Translations under genes and position numbers: made by a program
From: Fremontodendron californicum
Taxonomy: Eukaryota; Streptophyta; Magnoliopsida; Malvales; Malvaceae
DNA length: 64,000 nt
Direction of reading: 5' to 3'
NCBI GenBank assembly: GCA_030761205.1
Contig: JAULJL010000015.1
Location: 9,739,501-9,803,500, forward strand
In this document: positions 47,989-60,708 of the stretch, in pieces
Layout: each line of letters starts with the position of its first letter
How positions within the stretch are numbered: the first letter of the stretch is position 1
The notes under the pieces: generated by a model
Databases searched by the model: none
What the model was told of the DNA's origin: nothing
Seen by the model: the letters and a program-made list of their open reading frames with translations, nothing else

Positions 47989-50900
47989 AAACTAATTCGT
48001 GCATCGCACGAGTCACAAACTAGTTAAGTTTCATAAAATCAACAAGAAACCCATCTCAAGCTTCATCAGCTATGACCAATACATAAAAAAGTTCCAAAAC
48101 AGCATGATCAATAGAATATTCATTCTAATTACCTTTCTGAGGGCCAATTATTTGTTGCGCGCGGCCACTATAATTGGATGAGGGCCGACTCATAGAGGAA
48201 CCATGGGTTGCTGCAGATGAAGGTTGGGCAGACTCACTCAGCAGATTTTTCACTACTCCAGAAGATTTGCTTGGCATCATTCCTTGCATGAAAGAGTTAC
48301 TAATCTCAGTAGCTGCTATAAGTCATAGAAAGATAATCAGATTGATCACTACAGTGTTGTCAAGGGCGCAAGGCGCACTCTAGGCGCTAGAACCCTTGTC
48401 TTGCCTTAGGCGCAAGGCGCAAAAAAAGCGCTCGCCTGAGTGAAGTAAGGCACAATATTTATATGTGTGTCTATGTATGTATGTATATATAATAAGCTTA
48501 AGATATATAATTATAATAATAAACTCTAAATAGTGGTCTAGTTTATCTACAAAACATGCAATTTATTTTTTGCCCAATATGCATGATTTCCTTATGGTCC
48601 TATATCTGTTGTTGAATACTCAAATATTGAGAAGTGGAGAGTTTGATATTATCTCCTTTCTTACTAGTAAAGGTACATCTAATGAAAAAAGTTAAAATTA
48701 AAGAGAACTTCAATCTGGCAAGCTTTTTTTACGCCTATCGCCTTACAAAAAAGCGCGCCTAGGCGCACCAGGCGTGCGCCTGATCAAATGAGCCTCGCCC
48801 GAAAAGGTCTGAGTCGCTTTTGTTATCTAACGCTAAGGCGCAAGGCGTAGGCGCGCCTAGGCGCACGCCTTGACAACACTAGATCACTATAAAGAATAAA
48901 AGTCCAAAACTGATTAATTTTTTCAAAATCCTGACCAGAAGCTAATTTGTTTTCAGTAGGAACAATTGCATTTGGTTCTGCAGAAGCCCAGTTGCTTCCA
49001 ACTTCATGTTTAATAGTGCCCAAAGTGCCAAGGGGCCGAGAATCACTGGATGGAACTAGTAAAGGGTCTGAAGACGAGAAGCAGATTGCTGAAGAAGATG
49101 CTGGAGTAGTAGACATGGAGCAGTCACTAGAGCTTGCTGCAGGCGGCCCACTCATGTCCCCACTTTCAAATGCAATGGTGGGTTTGTTTATTGCCCCAAC
49201 AGGGGATGGTGCAGTCCTGAACTCATTGCTCCCAATAGATGAATTTTCTTGAGGTTGATTTGCAGCATTTCTTGCAGGTGCAGAGAAGGTTTCAGCCGCT
49301 ACACCAGTAGGACCATTGGCCATGACAGGTACAGGGCTATCAAACATAATAATAAAAATGTAATTCAAACAAACTGCACTGAATTGAAGCCATATTTTTA
49401 TCAATATACACAACAAAAAAATGAAAATTATAAAAGATAGCAGATCTGCAAATTGTAGCCACCTGGCTATCAGAGTTGATTCTTTAGTTTTTATCTCCTG
49501 AGAGGTTGATGAGGATTGACCACTGCCTTTCTCTGCAACTTGATTCGTTCCATTATCTCCCCCAGGACCAGAACTCTTGGAACCACCAGCCTCTGATAAG
49601 ATAAATAGGCAACAATTACAGTACGCACATTTGCTGACAATAATTCAAAATTTATATTAAAATCTAGCACAAGATTCATGGAAATTTCATTTATGAAATA
49701 TTTATATTAAAATCTAGCACCGATTCATGGCCATTCATATATCAAACTGAAAGAACTGCAAAGATATAATGACAACAGCAAGTCAACACCCAGGGCATCA
49801 GCACCACACAGGCTAGTAACAAAAACCACATCTGACACAAAAACTCAACAAAATGCAAGGGCAGGGGAAAAAGAAAAACATGTTCAAAACAAAACTTAGC
49901 AACTTGCTCATTGACCTCGTACTAAATTAGTCAACATGGCTGAAACAAACACAAGTTCATGCAGCACAATCAACTCGATATTTCAGAAGCCCGACAGTAT
50001 TCAACAAACAACAATCTTAAATAGATTTTTGTTCCAAATTTCTGTTTACCATGTGCTGCATAACGAGGAGAGAAAAGCCCCCGGCAACCCCTACTCCCCC
50101 TTCCCTGTGAACTAGATCTCCACCGGGACTCTGCAGACTCTTTGTTGTTCAAACTCTGCAACAATGAGTAATAAAATCACATGAACTGCAAAGGATAAAT
50201 CTGACTCTGAAGCAAGCAAAAAGGAAAAAATTCCTTTATCATACTCTCAAGGAATGCTTGACAAACTACTTCCGAGTAGTCTCTGCCCCCAACATCCCCA
50301 TCTTAAAACAACAAAAAAAAAGCACGTAAACACTATGGCAGCTCAACTTTCTTCAAACCATGGGCCCTACCACCCTGTTACCTTTTGTACTCCTTCTTCA
50401 CCCTTTAATCCTCCTGTTGCCAACCAACCCTATACACCCCCACCACTTCATTCTCCAAACTCTCCCGCCCCCGAAGAAACCTTATAAGGAAAAGCAATTC
50501 GCCATGGGTAAAACAAAAATATGTAATAGTTATCTAAGCCCCTTCCCTCCATCACCTACTCAATTTATGCTTTGCTTACTCATCATATTATACCATTGCA
50601 ACTTTTCTAAACCAATATCTTAACAATAAGAAGGTTCAACATTGCCAAAACAGAAAATTGCAGAACTTACAGAAATTCAAAAAGAAAAAGAGTAAACACT
50701 TGCAAATTTTGCAGTAGAATCTCTTACCTCTTTTTTCCTGTCACGTTTTCTTTTGACTTCACGAAAAGGATCTGAGGGACAACATAAAAAGATGTCATCT
50801 ATTTGGAAGCAAAATAAAATAAAACCCTGATAAACACATGATAGTACAGTGTTTACAAAGAATGGCGCCAATTAAAATGGTAATATATCGGAAACAAGCA

Positions 50901-52250
50901 GTTAGATAGACATAAACAAAAGAGTAATATCAGCTAAGAACCATATATCTGACAGCTGTTTTTGCCCAAAACCAAGCCATAACTTGTAAGAAATAGAGAA
51001 AACTGATAAGCTTACAGCACGTAGAAGGCCATAATATGATATCATTGCTCAATTTGATACCAAACTGAAGCAACTACAAACATCAAAATATAAACAAGTT
51101 TGGAATAAAAACAGACGATAAGAAAACATGGAAAAGCTAACAAGTCTTGATATAGTGGTTAAACCAACAACAAACAGCAAAATTCCTCAGGGTTAATAAG
51201 CCACACCCTTTTGCAGATGCCTATCACCACATTAAACGTCTTCAAAACACTTGATGTGGCATTAAATGCTAACCAAAAACTTCACTTAATGGGCATACCA
51301 TTTCACAATTCATTAGAATGTGAATTAGTGTTATAGTAAACGCCAATTTAGTAGCTATGTTCCTAAGAATAAGATATGTGAAGGAAAACAAGAAACTCAG
51401 AATACTGAAACAGAAAACCTAATTATTCTAATAACAGAAAATGATAGCTTCATAAAAGAACCAACAGATCATAATGCCCTAACTCCTAACTAATGAACTG
51501 AAAGGAATAATTAAACAATGAGCTTCAAGAGAATAAATTTTGCAGCAGACACGACCATTTAAGAACCAATTTAATCAAAACCCCATTTCTAGAGCTAAGT
51601 TCCTTTACTTGTAAAGATCACACATACACATTAAATCCCTAACTAACCCTCAGAAAAAGAAATCTGGACACCAACAATCACGCAATTTGCAAAGAAAAAA
51701 AATCAAAAACCAAAGCTTGCAATTACAGGTATATATTAAGGAATAAAAAATTTGAAAAAATACACATAAAATCAAAATCTAATAATCCCATGAACAGTGT
51801 AAACTCATTACACTCCAAAAAATAAAAAATAACCTGATACAGTCCCCAACAACAAAACCCAAATCACCAAAATGAAATTAAGATCAAAGACATACTCGAA
51901 AAACACAGATCACAATAAAACATAAAATAAAATAAAAACCCCCAAAAAAATAATAAGATCAACCCCATTTTAGTAACCCCAAAAGAAAAAAAGAAAAAAA
52001 ACTACCCCATTAAAAAATCCAAAAAGAAATGGAAAACTTAGCTAGAAAGGGACTTCACAGGATAAGATAAAGAGAAAAAAGTACCCTGAAGAAGGAGCCT
52101 CTGAGCGGTTTCATTGGGATCCATAGAACATTCTTTAAGCATTGCATAAATCTCATCTTCACTATGATTACCCGTGATCTCTTTTATGTTTTGGATCGTT
52201 TTCCTCACACTGTTTGGGATTGATGAAACCCTAAACCCCCCACCGCTCAT
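41165..52250 (-). CDS. GBF-interacting protein 1-like (GIP1-like), 11 exons
   Basis: Exons in transcript order: 52250-52085, 50771-50728, 50155-50050, 49592-49463, 49336-48936, 48315-48133, 44812-44422, 44264-43982, 43716-43555, 42908-42408, 41455-41165. All junctions are GT-AG and join in frame to 885 residues. The first ~60 residues (MSGGGFRVSSIP, ITGNHSEDEIYAMLKE) match the conserved UBA-like GIP1 N-terminal domain (DUF1296). A basic, then Arg/Gly-rich stretch follows, then a long Ser/Gln/Pro-rich disordered region with HLPHYPPNY and YGPYGSYPAGYNP. The C-terminus ends in a Gln-rich segment and NWPSNY. In Arabidopsis GIP1 promotes DNA binding by the G-box factor GBF3. I start at 52250 because the family begins MSGGGF; an in-frame ATG at 52304 would add 18 residues. 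Introns hold a Helitron and a hAT element. Confidence 0.93.
45510..48023 (+). mobile_element. Complete non-autonomous Helitron in a GIP1-like intron
   Basis: 5' end TC at 45510 after A45509, then a (TA)n tract and AAACAGGGTACATGC. The 3' end has a hairpin TCGTGC-ATC-GCACGA (47997-48011), a spacer and CTAG (48020-48023) before T48024. The 2.5-kb element is therefore inserted between A and T as expected. Its last ~350 bp match those of the Helitron ending at 62855, and its 5' end matches those at 59089, 60709 and 62856. No RepHel protein is encoded. It lies antisense to the gene, in the intron between exons 6 and 7. Confidence 0.85.
48352..48881. mobile_element. Non-autonomous hAT element with GGCGC-rich ends, in a GIP1-like intron
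   Basis: Left end CAGTGTTGTCAAGG and right end CCTTGACAACACTA form terminal inverted repeats. The 8-bp duplication GATCACTA (48344-48351 and 48882-48889) is perfect. Arms rich in AGGCGCAAGGCGC and GCGCCTAGGCGC flank an AT-rich core. It is 530 bp and starts 37 bp from exon 6, on the donor side of the 620-bp intron between exons 5 and 6. Confidence 0.9.
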
Positions 52251-52304
52251 CTTCTCACAAAAATCGATTTTCCCTTTCTTTTTTCCCACTTCCCCTTCAG
52301 ACAA

Positions 52305-53444
52305 AGCGCTCTCTCCTTCCCTTCCCCTTTGTATTCCACTAGGAACTATATTTCTAGATTATTAGCATATAATAATATTAATAAATAATAATAATTGTTT
52401 TGTGTTATTTTGAGTGTATACAAAAAGGAGAGAAATGGAGAGTTGCCACTGAAGAGAGGTACTTGAGAAAAAGCAAGAAAGAAATCAAAACTTAAAAATC
52501 AAAAAAATTGTGAATTGTTTTTATGGGTTTTTTTTTAATTGATCTAAAATGAAAAGCAAGAGGTAAAGAAATGGAACAGAGAGGGAGGGAGCAAAACGTA
52601 GACTTTTTTTTTTTGGGTTTACTTTTTGATATTGGTGAGTTGGGTGGTGATCTGTCTGACCTTTTGGTAAAAACATTTTTTTGAAAATTTCTTTTTTTTT
52701 ATGAGTTTTTTAATTTTTATTTATTTTGCATATTAAGGAAATTGTAATGTACTTTTTTTATTTTTTGGGTGTGTCGGTGTGGGTTAAAAATTAAGATCCT
52801 TCTATTATATTTTTATTTTTTAATATATTTTTAATTATTATTTATACGTATGAATTAATAACAAAAAAAATATATATAGCAAAAGGGTGTCTTATATAGT
52901 AGGTTCATAAGTCAGGCTAAACCGGACTAGACTCGGATAATAAAAATTTTACCTTATTTTAGACTCAGTTTGGATCGACTGGACAAACTCAAAAAATCAA
53001 AATTACTACTCAAAATATATTATAAATTTTAAAATAATTATTTTATATTAATATTTATATATTTTATAATTAAAATAAAAATAAAAATATTTTTTATTCA
53101 TTAAATAGTAATTCAAAACAAAACAAATCGAGTTGATTCAAATTTAAAAAATTTATCCCAAATCGATCATATTCGAGTTAAAATCGCAATGAGAGAGTCA
53201 TTGTAAGTTATAAGCTGAGTAGAAGCAATGTGGTCAATTCATGCCCAATATTTGTTTTGAGATTTTTTTATGTGCGTGTGTTTTGGGTTCCATTTTTTAT
53301 TTCTTTCTAAATTGCAAAGTACATGATTTTATTTTCAAACTTTGGAGACTCAATTTCCATTTTGCAATTTCAAGATACTAAAATACATTTTGAATGAAAA
53401 ACCAAACACATGTATATATATATATGTAAAAAAAAAAAAAAAAA
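52305..53444. other. Upstream of the GIP1-like gene: probable leader and promoter, then AT-rich DNA
   Basis: A leader-like CT-rich strand (minus) extends past 52305. TGACTTATGAACC-like and CGAGT-rich patches at 52900-53200 look like a degraded DNA transposon. No gene is supported. Confidence 0.35.
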
Positions 53445-54815
53445 AGCTAAATGCTCAATTTACCAAACCTATTAGCACCTTTTCTAATTGTGACAAATAA
53501 ATATTTATGACGGCCATTACTTATCATGTGTCAGATAACAGTAAAAAAAATACTGATATGTAATATTATTTTGCACATCTGGCATATTAAAAATTTAAAA
53601 TAACTCTAAAAATATATAATAAAAAATAAAATCCAAATATGAATCTAAAAACAAAAGAAAAAAAATAGAATCCCTAATTTTGATAGAATCCCTAATTTTG
53701 ATAGAATCCCTAATTCAAAAAATCCATTTTTATTGTTACTTATCCGTTTCAATAAATCCATCCTTATTTTCTTAAAAAAAACTCAAAATACATTTTTATT
53801 TCTTTGATTTTCACCCAAATCTGTTTCTAATTAAAACTGAAATCAACCCCATTTCGTTTTGATAAATCATTCTTCACCCAAAAAACCCAACCCAAAATCA
53901 TTACAGTATACATGTGAATGTGTTTTATTATTAAATTTATGAATGTCAGTAATAGATGATGAAGGTAAGAGCTTGTCGACTGAAGGTGGTTACGACGGTG
54001 GAGGTCCCTCGAATGAAGATCCAAGGGGAGAAGGAAGATTGGGATTCTGGATGAATTGCTTTTTTCATGATTTGATTCGCTTTTTGTTTCAGTTAATCGC
54101 TTCTTCGTTCTCAACCTTTGATTGCAAACAACCCATGTCTCTCCTAGAATTTCAAAAATAAAAATGTTAGGGATTTTTGGGCAAATTTTAATTGAATAAA
54201 TTTATGCTTTTGTTGAAAGTTGAAAGAGAATTTTTGTTGGGTTTATTAGTATGGCATAAGAAGAAAGTGGTTTTTGTTAATTTTTGCTAGGTTTACTAGT
54301 ATGGTAGAGAAAAAAAAGTGGTTTTTGCTTTATTGGGTTTAGCAGAGAAAGAAAATGATTTTTTTGCTAGTTTTTGTTGGGTTTACAAATTTTTGCTGGG
54401 TTTGTTGAAAGTTGAATAATTGAGCATTTTTTTGTTTTGGATCAATAAATGGAACAACTTAAAAGGGGATAATTTTTTTCAGGTTGATTAAATTTGTGTT
54501 TGAGATCAAAATAGTGAGGGAGAAATCTGATTATAGGATTTTTTTTATTTATTTCTGATATTCGATTTTTATTATAATGTTTTTTTATTTTATGAATTAT
54601 TTTACTAATTAAATGTCAGATGTATAAAAATAATTACATGTCAGCATACTTTTTGAAACTCACCGATTATTGTGACGCATGTTCCTCAAATACTGTCATA
54701 AATCTTTATTTGTCACAATTCGAAAATGTTTAACCATTAATAGACTGAAATAAAATGTTTGATTTTGATCCACTCAAATACTAATAAGTTTAATCTCAAA
54801 CTTGAGCATTTAGCT
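53445..54815. mobile_element. Inverted-repeat DNA transposon, possibly Mutator-like
   Basis: Left end AGCTAAATGCTCAA and right end TTGAGCATTTAGCT are perfect inverted repeats. A second matching block (AATTGTGACAAATAAA and TTTATGAC) lies inside each end, displaced by an indel. The left flank is a long A run, which hides any target duplication. The interior has a 3-fold repeat of ATAGAATCCCTAATTTTG (53667-53716) and overlapping short ORFs on both strands (53827-54161) that I do not recognise; they could be captured host sequence. Confidence 0.6.
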
Positions 54816-55765
54816 TAAAAAACACCGTGATTGGATAATTTTTTATAATTATTCAATTACAATCATGAACTTTGCAAATAGATCATTAAATTATTTTTGA
54901 ACTCCACAATTTATCAATTCATAATTATTCAGTAGTTGATATATAATCCAAAAACAATGTGTTTTTAATGAGGCATATGCTTTCAAATTCAAGAAAATGT
55001 TTACATTATGTTGATGTTTTTTGTGGCGAGCTGATGTGGTCGGTGATCTAAATTTTTAAGATGACAAAAAAAAAAGTCAGAGGATATCAGAGTTTGACTT
55101 CCGAAGCATGTTTCAATGCTTAAATTAATAAGGGTCTAAGGAGTGATGAAAGCTTAAGGAAAGCTATAAAACTATGGAGGTCTCAAAATGGGTATTTGGG
55201 TTCAGCCTTAATTAAGCTTATTTATACTTGTATCGGGCATCGCTGAGGGTGCCACGTGTGGTTTTCTGTCAGGGTTTGATAGCTAGAGGTATGGACGATC
55301 TTCTTTCAATAGATGGAATTCGACTTGACCACCAGAGACCTAGGCGACGTCCACATATTCTATATGGTGCTGACTTGAATTTACTTGAGCCCGTCGATGT
55401 CGATTTGGGCTTTGAACTTAACGGGTTTAACAAGATTTAAGTTGATTTTGAAAAAAAATCATGTAACTTTATTTTATTAATTAAAAAAAACTTTTTCAAT
55501 TGTTGATTCTTATTTTGTCATTTTGTCATAAAAAAATTCATAAACCAATCAAATACTTCAATTTTTTTGTTGTTTCTTTATTTATTATCATTAAAAAAAT
55601 ATCATGCTACAAAGCCGGTAATAACACATCTAATATGCAAATTATTTGATCTCTCGAATTTTATGAGTTTATGATTTTTTTTAAATGTAATTAGCCAATT
55701 ATTCCATGACACAACGATTTTGATCAGCTATTCTTGGTTGGTACTTTCACTTTTTGTTTTGTATT
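54816..55765. other. Intergenic, with an unrecognised GC-richer patch
   Basis: Positions 55220-55440 are less AT-rich and hold a 70-codon ORF with no recognised similarity. It looks more like a transposon remnant than a gene. The rest shows nothing. Confidence 0.3.
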
Positions 55766-56640
55766 AAAATTATATTTTAGAACGTGTAATATGATATTTG
55801 TATTATGATTTTGTTTTTCAATATAATATCCGAGATTAATACTATTAAATGAGGTAGATGACATGATAATCATTCAATCACGTGATGAAAGATGACGTGT
55901 GGTATATTATGCCATGTCATCGTTCAAAACTATATTAAATTGCACACCTAGTATCTATGTATGTCATTTGTCATTAATTTTTAAAAGTATACCAAAAGTT
56001 TTGAAATATTTTTTTGAAAATAAAAAAAGAAAAATCTTTTAAAAATAAATTTTATATTTTGAAGAATAAACTATACAATTTATAAAATGACTTATTTTTA
56101 AAAATATAAAAATATTAAAAAATATTTTTATTGTGAAAACTTTTTTTTCCCCTTAATCTATCAATATTTTAAATTTCATTATTTAAAATTTAAAAAAATC
56201 AAATTTCTCAAAAAAAAAATTATTATTGAAAAACAATTTTTTTCTCTCTTTTTATCCTCCCCTTCTTTTTCTCCCCGATTTCTTCTTTTTTAGGCCAAAT
56301 CCGATCAATCACCGATGGAATTTGGCCAGACGGTCAAATCCGACGTTGGTAGACCGAAAACGACATAAAAAATGAAAGATAAAGGTAAAGAATAGATGAG
56401 AGGTGAGAGAAAAAAATAAAAAAATAAAAAATTATTTTCTAATATGATTTTTAGTGATGATATGATAAATACTATATCATGTATAATAATATGATTGGTT
56501 GATAATCACATCATCCATCTCGTTCAAATAATGTTAACCTCGATATATATTAACATATGAAATCATAATACAAGTATCACATCGCATATTTTAAAAATAC
56601 AAATATCGCATTAAAATTTTAGCAAAATATAAAAAACAAA
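55766..56640. mobile_element. Diverged inverted-repeat element
   Basis: The block 55775-55890 (CTTGTATTATGATTT-like and GAGGTAGATGACATGAT) matches the reverse complement of 56470-56600 at roughly 70% by eye. Between them is a GC-richer patch (56270-56380) with repeated CCAAATCCGA/TCAAATCCGA motifs. Boundaries and target duplication could not be fixed. Confidence 0.5.
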
Positions 56641-57179
56641 TATAATATTAACCCTCTACCTCTTTCAATCAAAATGAAAAAAAAAAATTAAAAACAATGA
56701 ATGAATAGAAAAAAAAAAAAAAAACTAATCAACCGAAGTCTAAATAATTTTAAAATTTATATACCAATGCAAACTTTTTAAAAAATATATTAAAACTTTT
56801 CTTTTCAGATAAAGAAAAACATGCACTTACCTTAAAATCAAATGTTCAAATGTGGTGAGACAAAGATTTGGGAAAATTCAGAGACAGCTACTCAAGATTC
56901 TTACTTTACAAAATTAATGCATTTAAGTTTCTTTTTCTTGTAGCTTAATAATGCAATACTATAATTGTATCTAAATCTAATCTAGATTTTATAACAGATT
57001 GATCTAATCTAATAATGCCTAACCTTTTTGAGATTGCCTTTTTAAAAACTACTAATAAATGATTAGTTAAACATATATTTAGCAATCTAACATTAATATA
57101 AAGTTAACTACACAAAGTAATGTGGTGGTGACACATATCATTTTTTTTTATAGAATTCAAGAAAGGAAAAAAATAAAAA

Positions 57180-58200
57180 AAATAGAAAAATTTGTGTGTT
57201 CATTTTCGTGTTATTTTTTCGTGCATTTAAAGTATTATAAATTTTTACATGTTAATAATTTATTTTATGTATATTTTGACATGTTCGTGTATTCATGTAG
57301 TGTTAATGTTATTTTTCATGTTGTGTTTTAATTATTTTTCTATGTTGTGTTCGTGTCTCAATTCATTTCATAATTTGCATAGTTTGTCATTGTGATTCAA
57401 TTTAGAAAAAAAAATTGTATGTTCGTGTCGTTTTCATTTCGTGTCTCAATTCATTACATATTTTGTATAATTTGTCGTAATGATTAAATTTAGAAATTGT
57501 GTGTTTATGACGTGTTCATGTTATTTTTGTGTGTGTTCGAAGTACTATAAATTTATATAAAATTTTACACATTAATAATTCATTTTATATAGATTTTGAC
57601 ATGTTCGTGTATTCGTGTCGTGTCGTGTTTTAATTATTTTCTCAGATTGTGTTTGTGTCGTGTCTCAATTTATCCCATATTTTGCTCATGTTATTTATTC
57701 GTGTGTTTAAAGTATTATAAATTTATATAAATTTTTACATGTTAATAATTCTTTTTATTTATATTTTGACACATTCGTGTATTAGTGTCGTGTTCATGTT
57801 ATTTTTCGTGTTGTGTTTTAATTATTTTTCTTGTGTTGTGTCTCAATCAATTCATATTTTGCATAGTTTTTCATTGTGATTCAATTTAGATAAAAAATTA
57901 TGTGTTCGTGTCGTATCTTAATTCATGACATATTTTGCATAATTTGTCATAATGGTTCAATTTTAAAAAAAATTGTGTGTTCGTGACGTGTTCGTGTTAT
58001 TTTTTGGTGTATTAAAAGTATTATAAATTTTTACGCGTTAATAATTCATTTTATATAGATTTTGATACGTTTGTGTATTCGTGTCGTGTTTTAATTATTT
58101 TTTCATGTTGTGTTTGTGTCGTGTCTCAATTTATCTCATATTTGCATATTTGTCATAGTGATTCAATTTTAACTTTAAATTCATTTACTTAAGATATTAA
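57180..58200. repeat. Array of about four diverged units with TTCGTGTCGTGT motifs
   Basis: Repeating order: GTTCGTGTTATTTTT, AAAGTATTATAAATTT, ACATGTTAATAATT, ATATTTTGACATGTTCGTGT, TTTTAATTATTTTTC, GTGTCTCAATTCAT, TTGTCATTGTGATTCAATTT. Units vary from about 200 to 300 bp. The reverse complement of the same motifs is at 58310-58500 and 19850-20070. Confidence 0.7.
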
Positions 58201-58519
58201 AACATAAAATTATTTAAATAAATAATAATTATTTAATATGATTTAACTTAATTTTATTTGCGATTGTTAATATAATTACAATTTTATAAATATTAAAAAA
58301 TATCGATTTGTCAATATTGGACATGACACGAAAAAAATAATAAAAACACGACACGAAAAAGAAACACGACACAAATACATGAACATGTCAAAATTTATAT
58401 AACACAAATTATTAATACCTCAAAACTTATATAAATATAAAACACCTTAATCACGATTATGACACAAAAAATACACAAACACGACATAAATACACAAATT
58501 ATCAAGTCTAAGTCTACCC

Positions 58520-59061
58520 TAGAGGTGTCCATGGGCCGGGCCGGGTCCATGTATGGTATCAACACTACATTTGCTTGCCCAAGCTCAGTCCTGCTCGAAA
58601 TATGGGTCTCAAATTTTGTCCAAACCCGCCCATATTTGTAAATGGATAGCTGAAGCCCATTTAGGCCCGTCCATATTATTTTTTTAATCTTTTTTTAAAA
58701 AATATATTTTTATTATTTAATCTTTAATAATTTTATATTTTTTCTTTTATTAAGTTCTTAAACATGAACAACTTAACATATTTTTTAATGTTTACACTAT
58801 AATATTATATATTTAATTTTTATATGACATCAATTACATAATATATATAAATATAAATAATATATTATTTAATTAGAAAACGGGTCGGGCCGGGCCAGGC
58901 TCGAGCCTTGAATGTTGGAGCCAAGGCCCAGCCCATATTTTAAACGGGCCTAAGTTTTTTGCGCAATCTCATTTTTCGGGCCTAATGTTTTTGTCAAAAC
59001 CCTCCCAAATATGGGCAAGCCTTCGGGCTTGGACGGGTAGCTCGACCCTTGGACATGTCTA
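58520..59061. mobile_element. Non-autonomous hAT element with GGCCGGGCC arms
   Basis: Left end TAGAGGTGTCCATGGG and right end TTGGACATGTCTA are inverted repeats (10 of the first 12 bases). Flanking octamers GTCTACCC (58512-58519) and TTCTACCC (59062-59069) differ at one base. The AT-rich core has no ORF. Confidence 0.82.
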
Positions 59062-59090
59062 TTCTACCCCAACGAAGTGGGGAAAGAATC

Positions 59091-59121
<31 letters not shown>

Positions 59122-59265
59122 AACAGAGTACATGCTAACTGAGTAAATGTTTCTGACATGAACAACTATATGGATTGCTCTATTAAATGACACATAGGAT
59201 TGTATTTATTGTATATTAATAATTACAGAAATCTATTAAACAAATTATTTAAATTTAAGATTTAA

Positions 59266-59756
59266 ATCTATCCAAAATTTTAAATTTAATTTTTGTAACC
59301 AAGTAATCGTATCTACTTACTCAATTTTTTCACATTTAGTAAATCTATTAAATAATTTTGGAATTTGAATTTAACATAATCCTATCTATTAATTTTATTG
59401 CTTTTTAACTATTTCATAAATCCTACGTATCTATCCAAAAATTTAAATTTAATTTGTGTAATTAAGTAATCGTATCTATTTATTAAATTTTTTCACATTT
59501 AGTAAATCTATTAAATAATTTAGGAATTTGAAATTAAACATAATCCTATCTATTAATTTATTACAATTTAACTATTTCAAAAATCTTATGTATCTATCCA
59601 AAATTTTAAATTTAATTTGTGTAACCAAGTAATCGTATCTACTTACTAAATTTTTTCACATTTAGTAAATCTATTAAATAATTTAGGACATTGAAGTTAA
59701 ATATAATCCTATATATTAATTAATTACAATTTAACTATTTCACAAATCCTATCTAT
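59266..59756. repeat. Three tandem copies of a ~163-bp unit
   Basis: Units begin ATCTATCCAAAATTTTAAAT at 59266, 59429 and 59592 and share AAGTAATCGTATCTA and TTTTCACATTTAGTAAATC. They lie within the Helitron starting at 59089. Confidence 0.85.
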
Positions 59757-60021
59757 TAACTTATCAAATAGCATTTAAAAACTATTAAAGTACTTATCTT
59801 AAATTTTAAAATTTATCAAATCTATTAAACTTTAACTCTTATCTTTTAACTTATTTCAAATATATACTTACGTTAAGAAATGAATTTCACCATTTTTTAG
59901 TTTCCTAGCTTAAATTTTTTCGTTCTTTTTTTATTTTTTATTTCTAATCAAGATCGTAGATTTCAAATCTCAAAACATCTGGAGGTATATTTTTCAGCCT
60001 AAATCTTTTCATTCTTCTTTC

Positions 60022-60524
60022 TTTCTTTATTAATTATTTCTAATCTTTTTTTTTTACAGTTCCTAATTAATTTCATTGTTTTTCTTTGTTGTGTTTTACA
60101 TAAATAACACCGATTTACAATTATCATAGAAGAGCACTATTTAACCGCCATTGAAGGTATACTTTTAGTTATCTCATATCTACTAAATTTTGTATTCTTA
60201 TCATATTATATTTAGGTTGGATCTTCACTTATTATTAATTGATTTTAAATTAAAAACTCAAAAAATTTAATAAATCTTTATTATTTATTTCTAATCTTTT
60301 TTTTTTTTTTTACAGTTCCTAATTAATTTCAATTTTTTTTTTTTTGTTTTTGTGTTTTACATAAATAACACCGATTTTCAATTATTAGAGCATAACACTA
60401 TTTAACTGCATTTGAAGGTATACTTTAAGTTATCTCATATCTACTGAATTTTGTATTTTTATCATATTATATTTAGGTTAAATCTCCACTTATTATTAAT
60501 TGATTTTAAATTAAATACTTAAAA
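60022..60524. repeat. Two tandem copies of a ~250-bp unit
   Basis: Both contain TTTACAGTTCCTAATTAATTT, GTGTTTTACATAAATAACACC, GAAGGTATACTTT and TATCTCATATCTACT in the same order (about 60022-60265 and 60282-60524). A related stretch occurs in the intronic Helitron near 47130-47240. Confidence 0.8.
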
Positions 60525-60708
60525 ATTTGAAAAAGGCAAAAAAATTGGTGACTTGTCTTATCCAAAATTTCATAATAATTATAGTGAAAAAGTTTTAATA
60601 CAAAGAGGAATAACAATTTTTTAAATTATTTTTAAATAAATTTATTTTTTAAGTGTTGCTCATCAAATATATTTTTTTAATTTTTTATTTATTGATATAT
60701 TTTTTTAA

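Larger units (their letters stand above)
59089..60708 (+). mobile_element. Helitron, 5' part (same family as 45510-48023)
   Basis: Starts TCATATATA after A59088, followed by AAACAGAGTACATGCTAACTGAG, matching the other 5' ends of this family. No CTAG terminus with a hairpin is found before the next Helitron start at 60709, so this copy is truncated or is the outer element of a nested pair. It contains two internal tandem arrays listed separately. Confidence 0.65.

Noticed and set aside
55228..55440. 70-codon ORF in a GC-richer patch
   Set aside because: No recognised family, no splice partners, and surrounded by transposon-like DNA.
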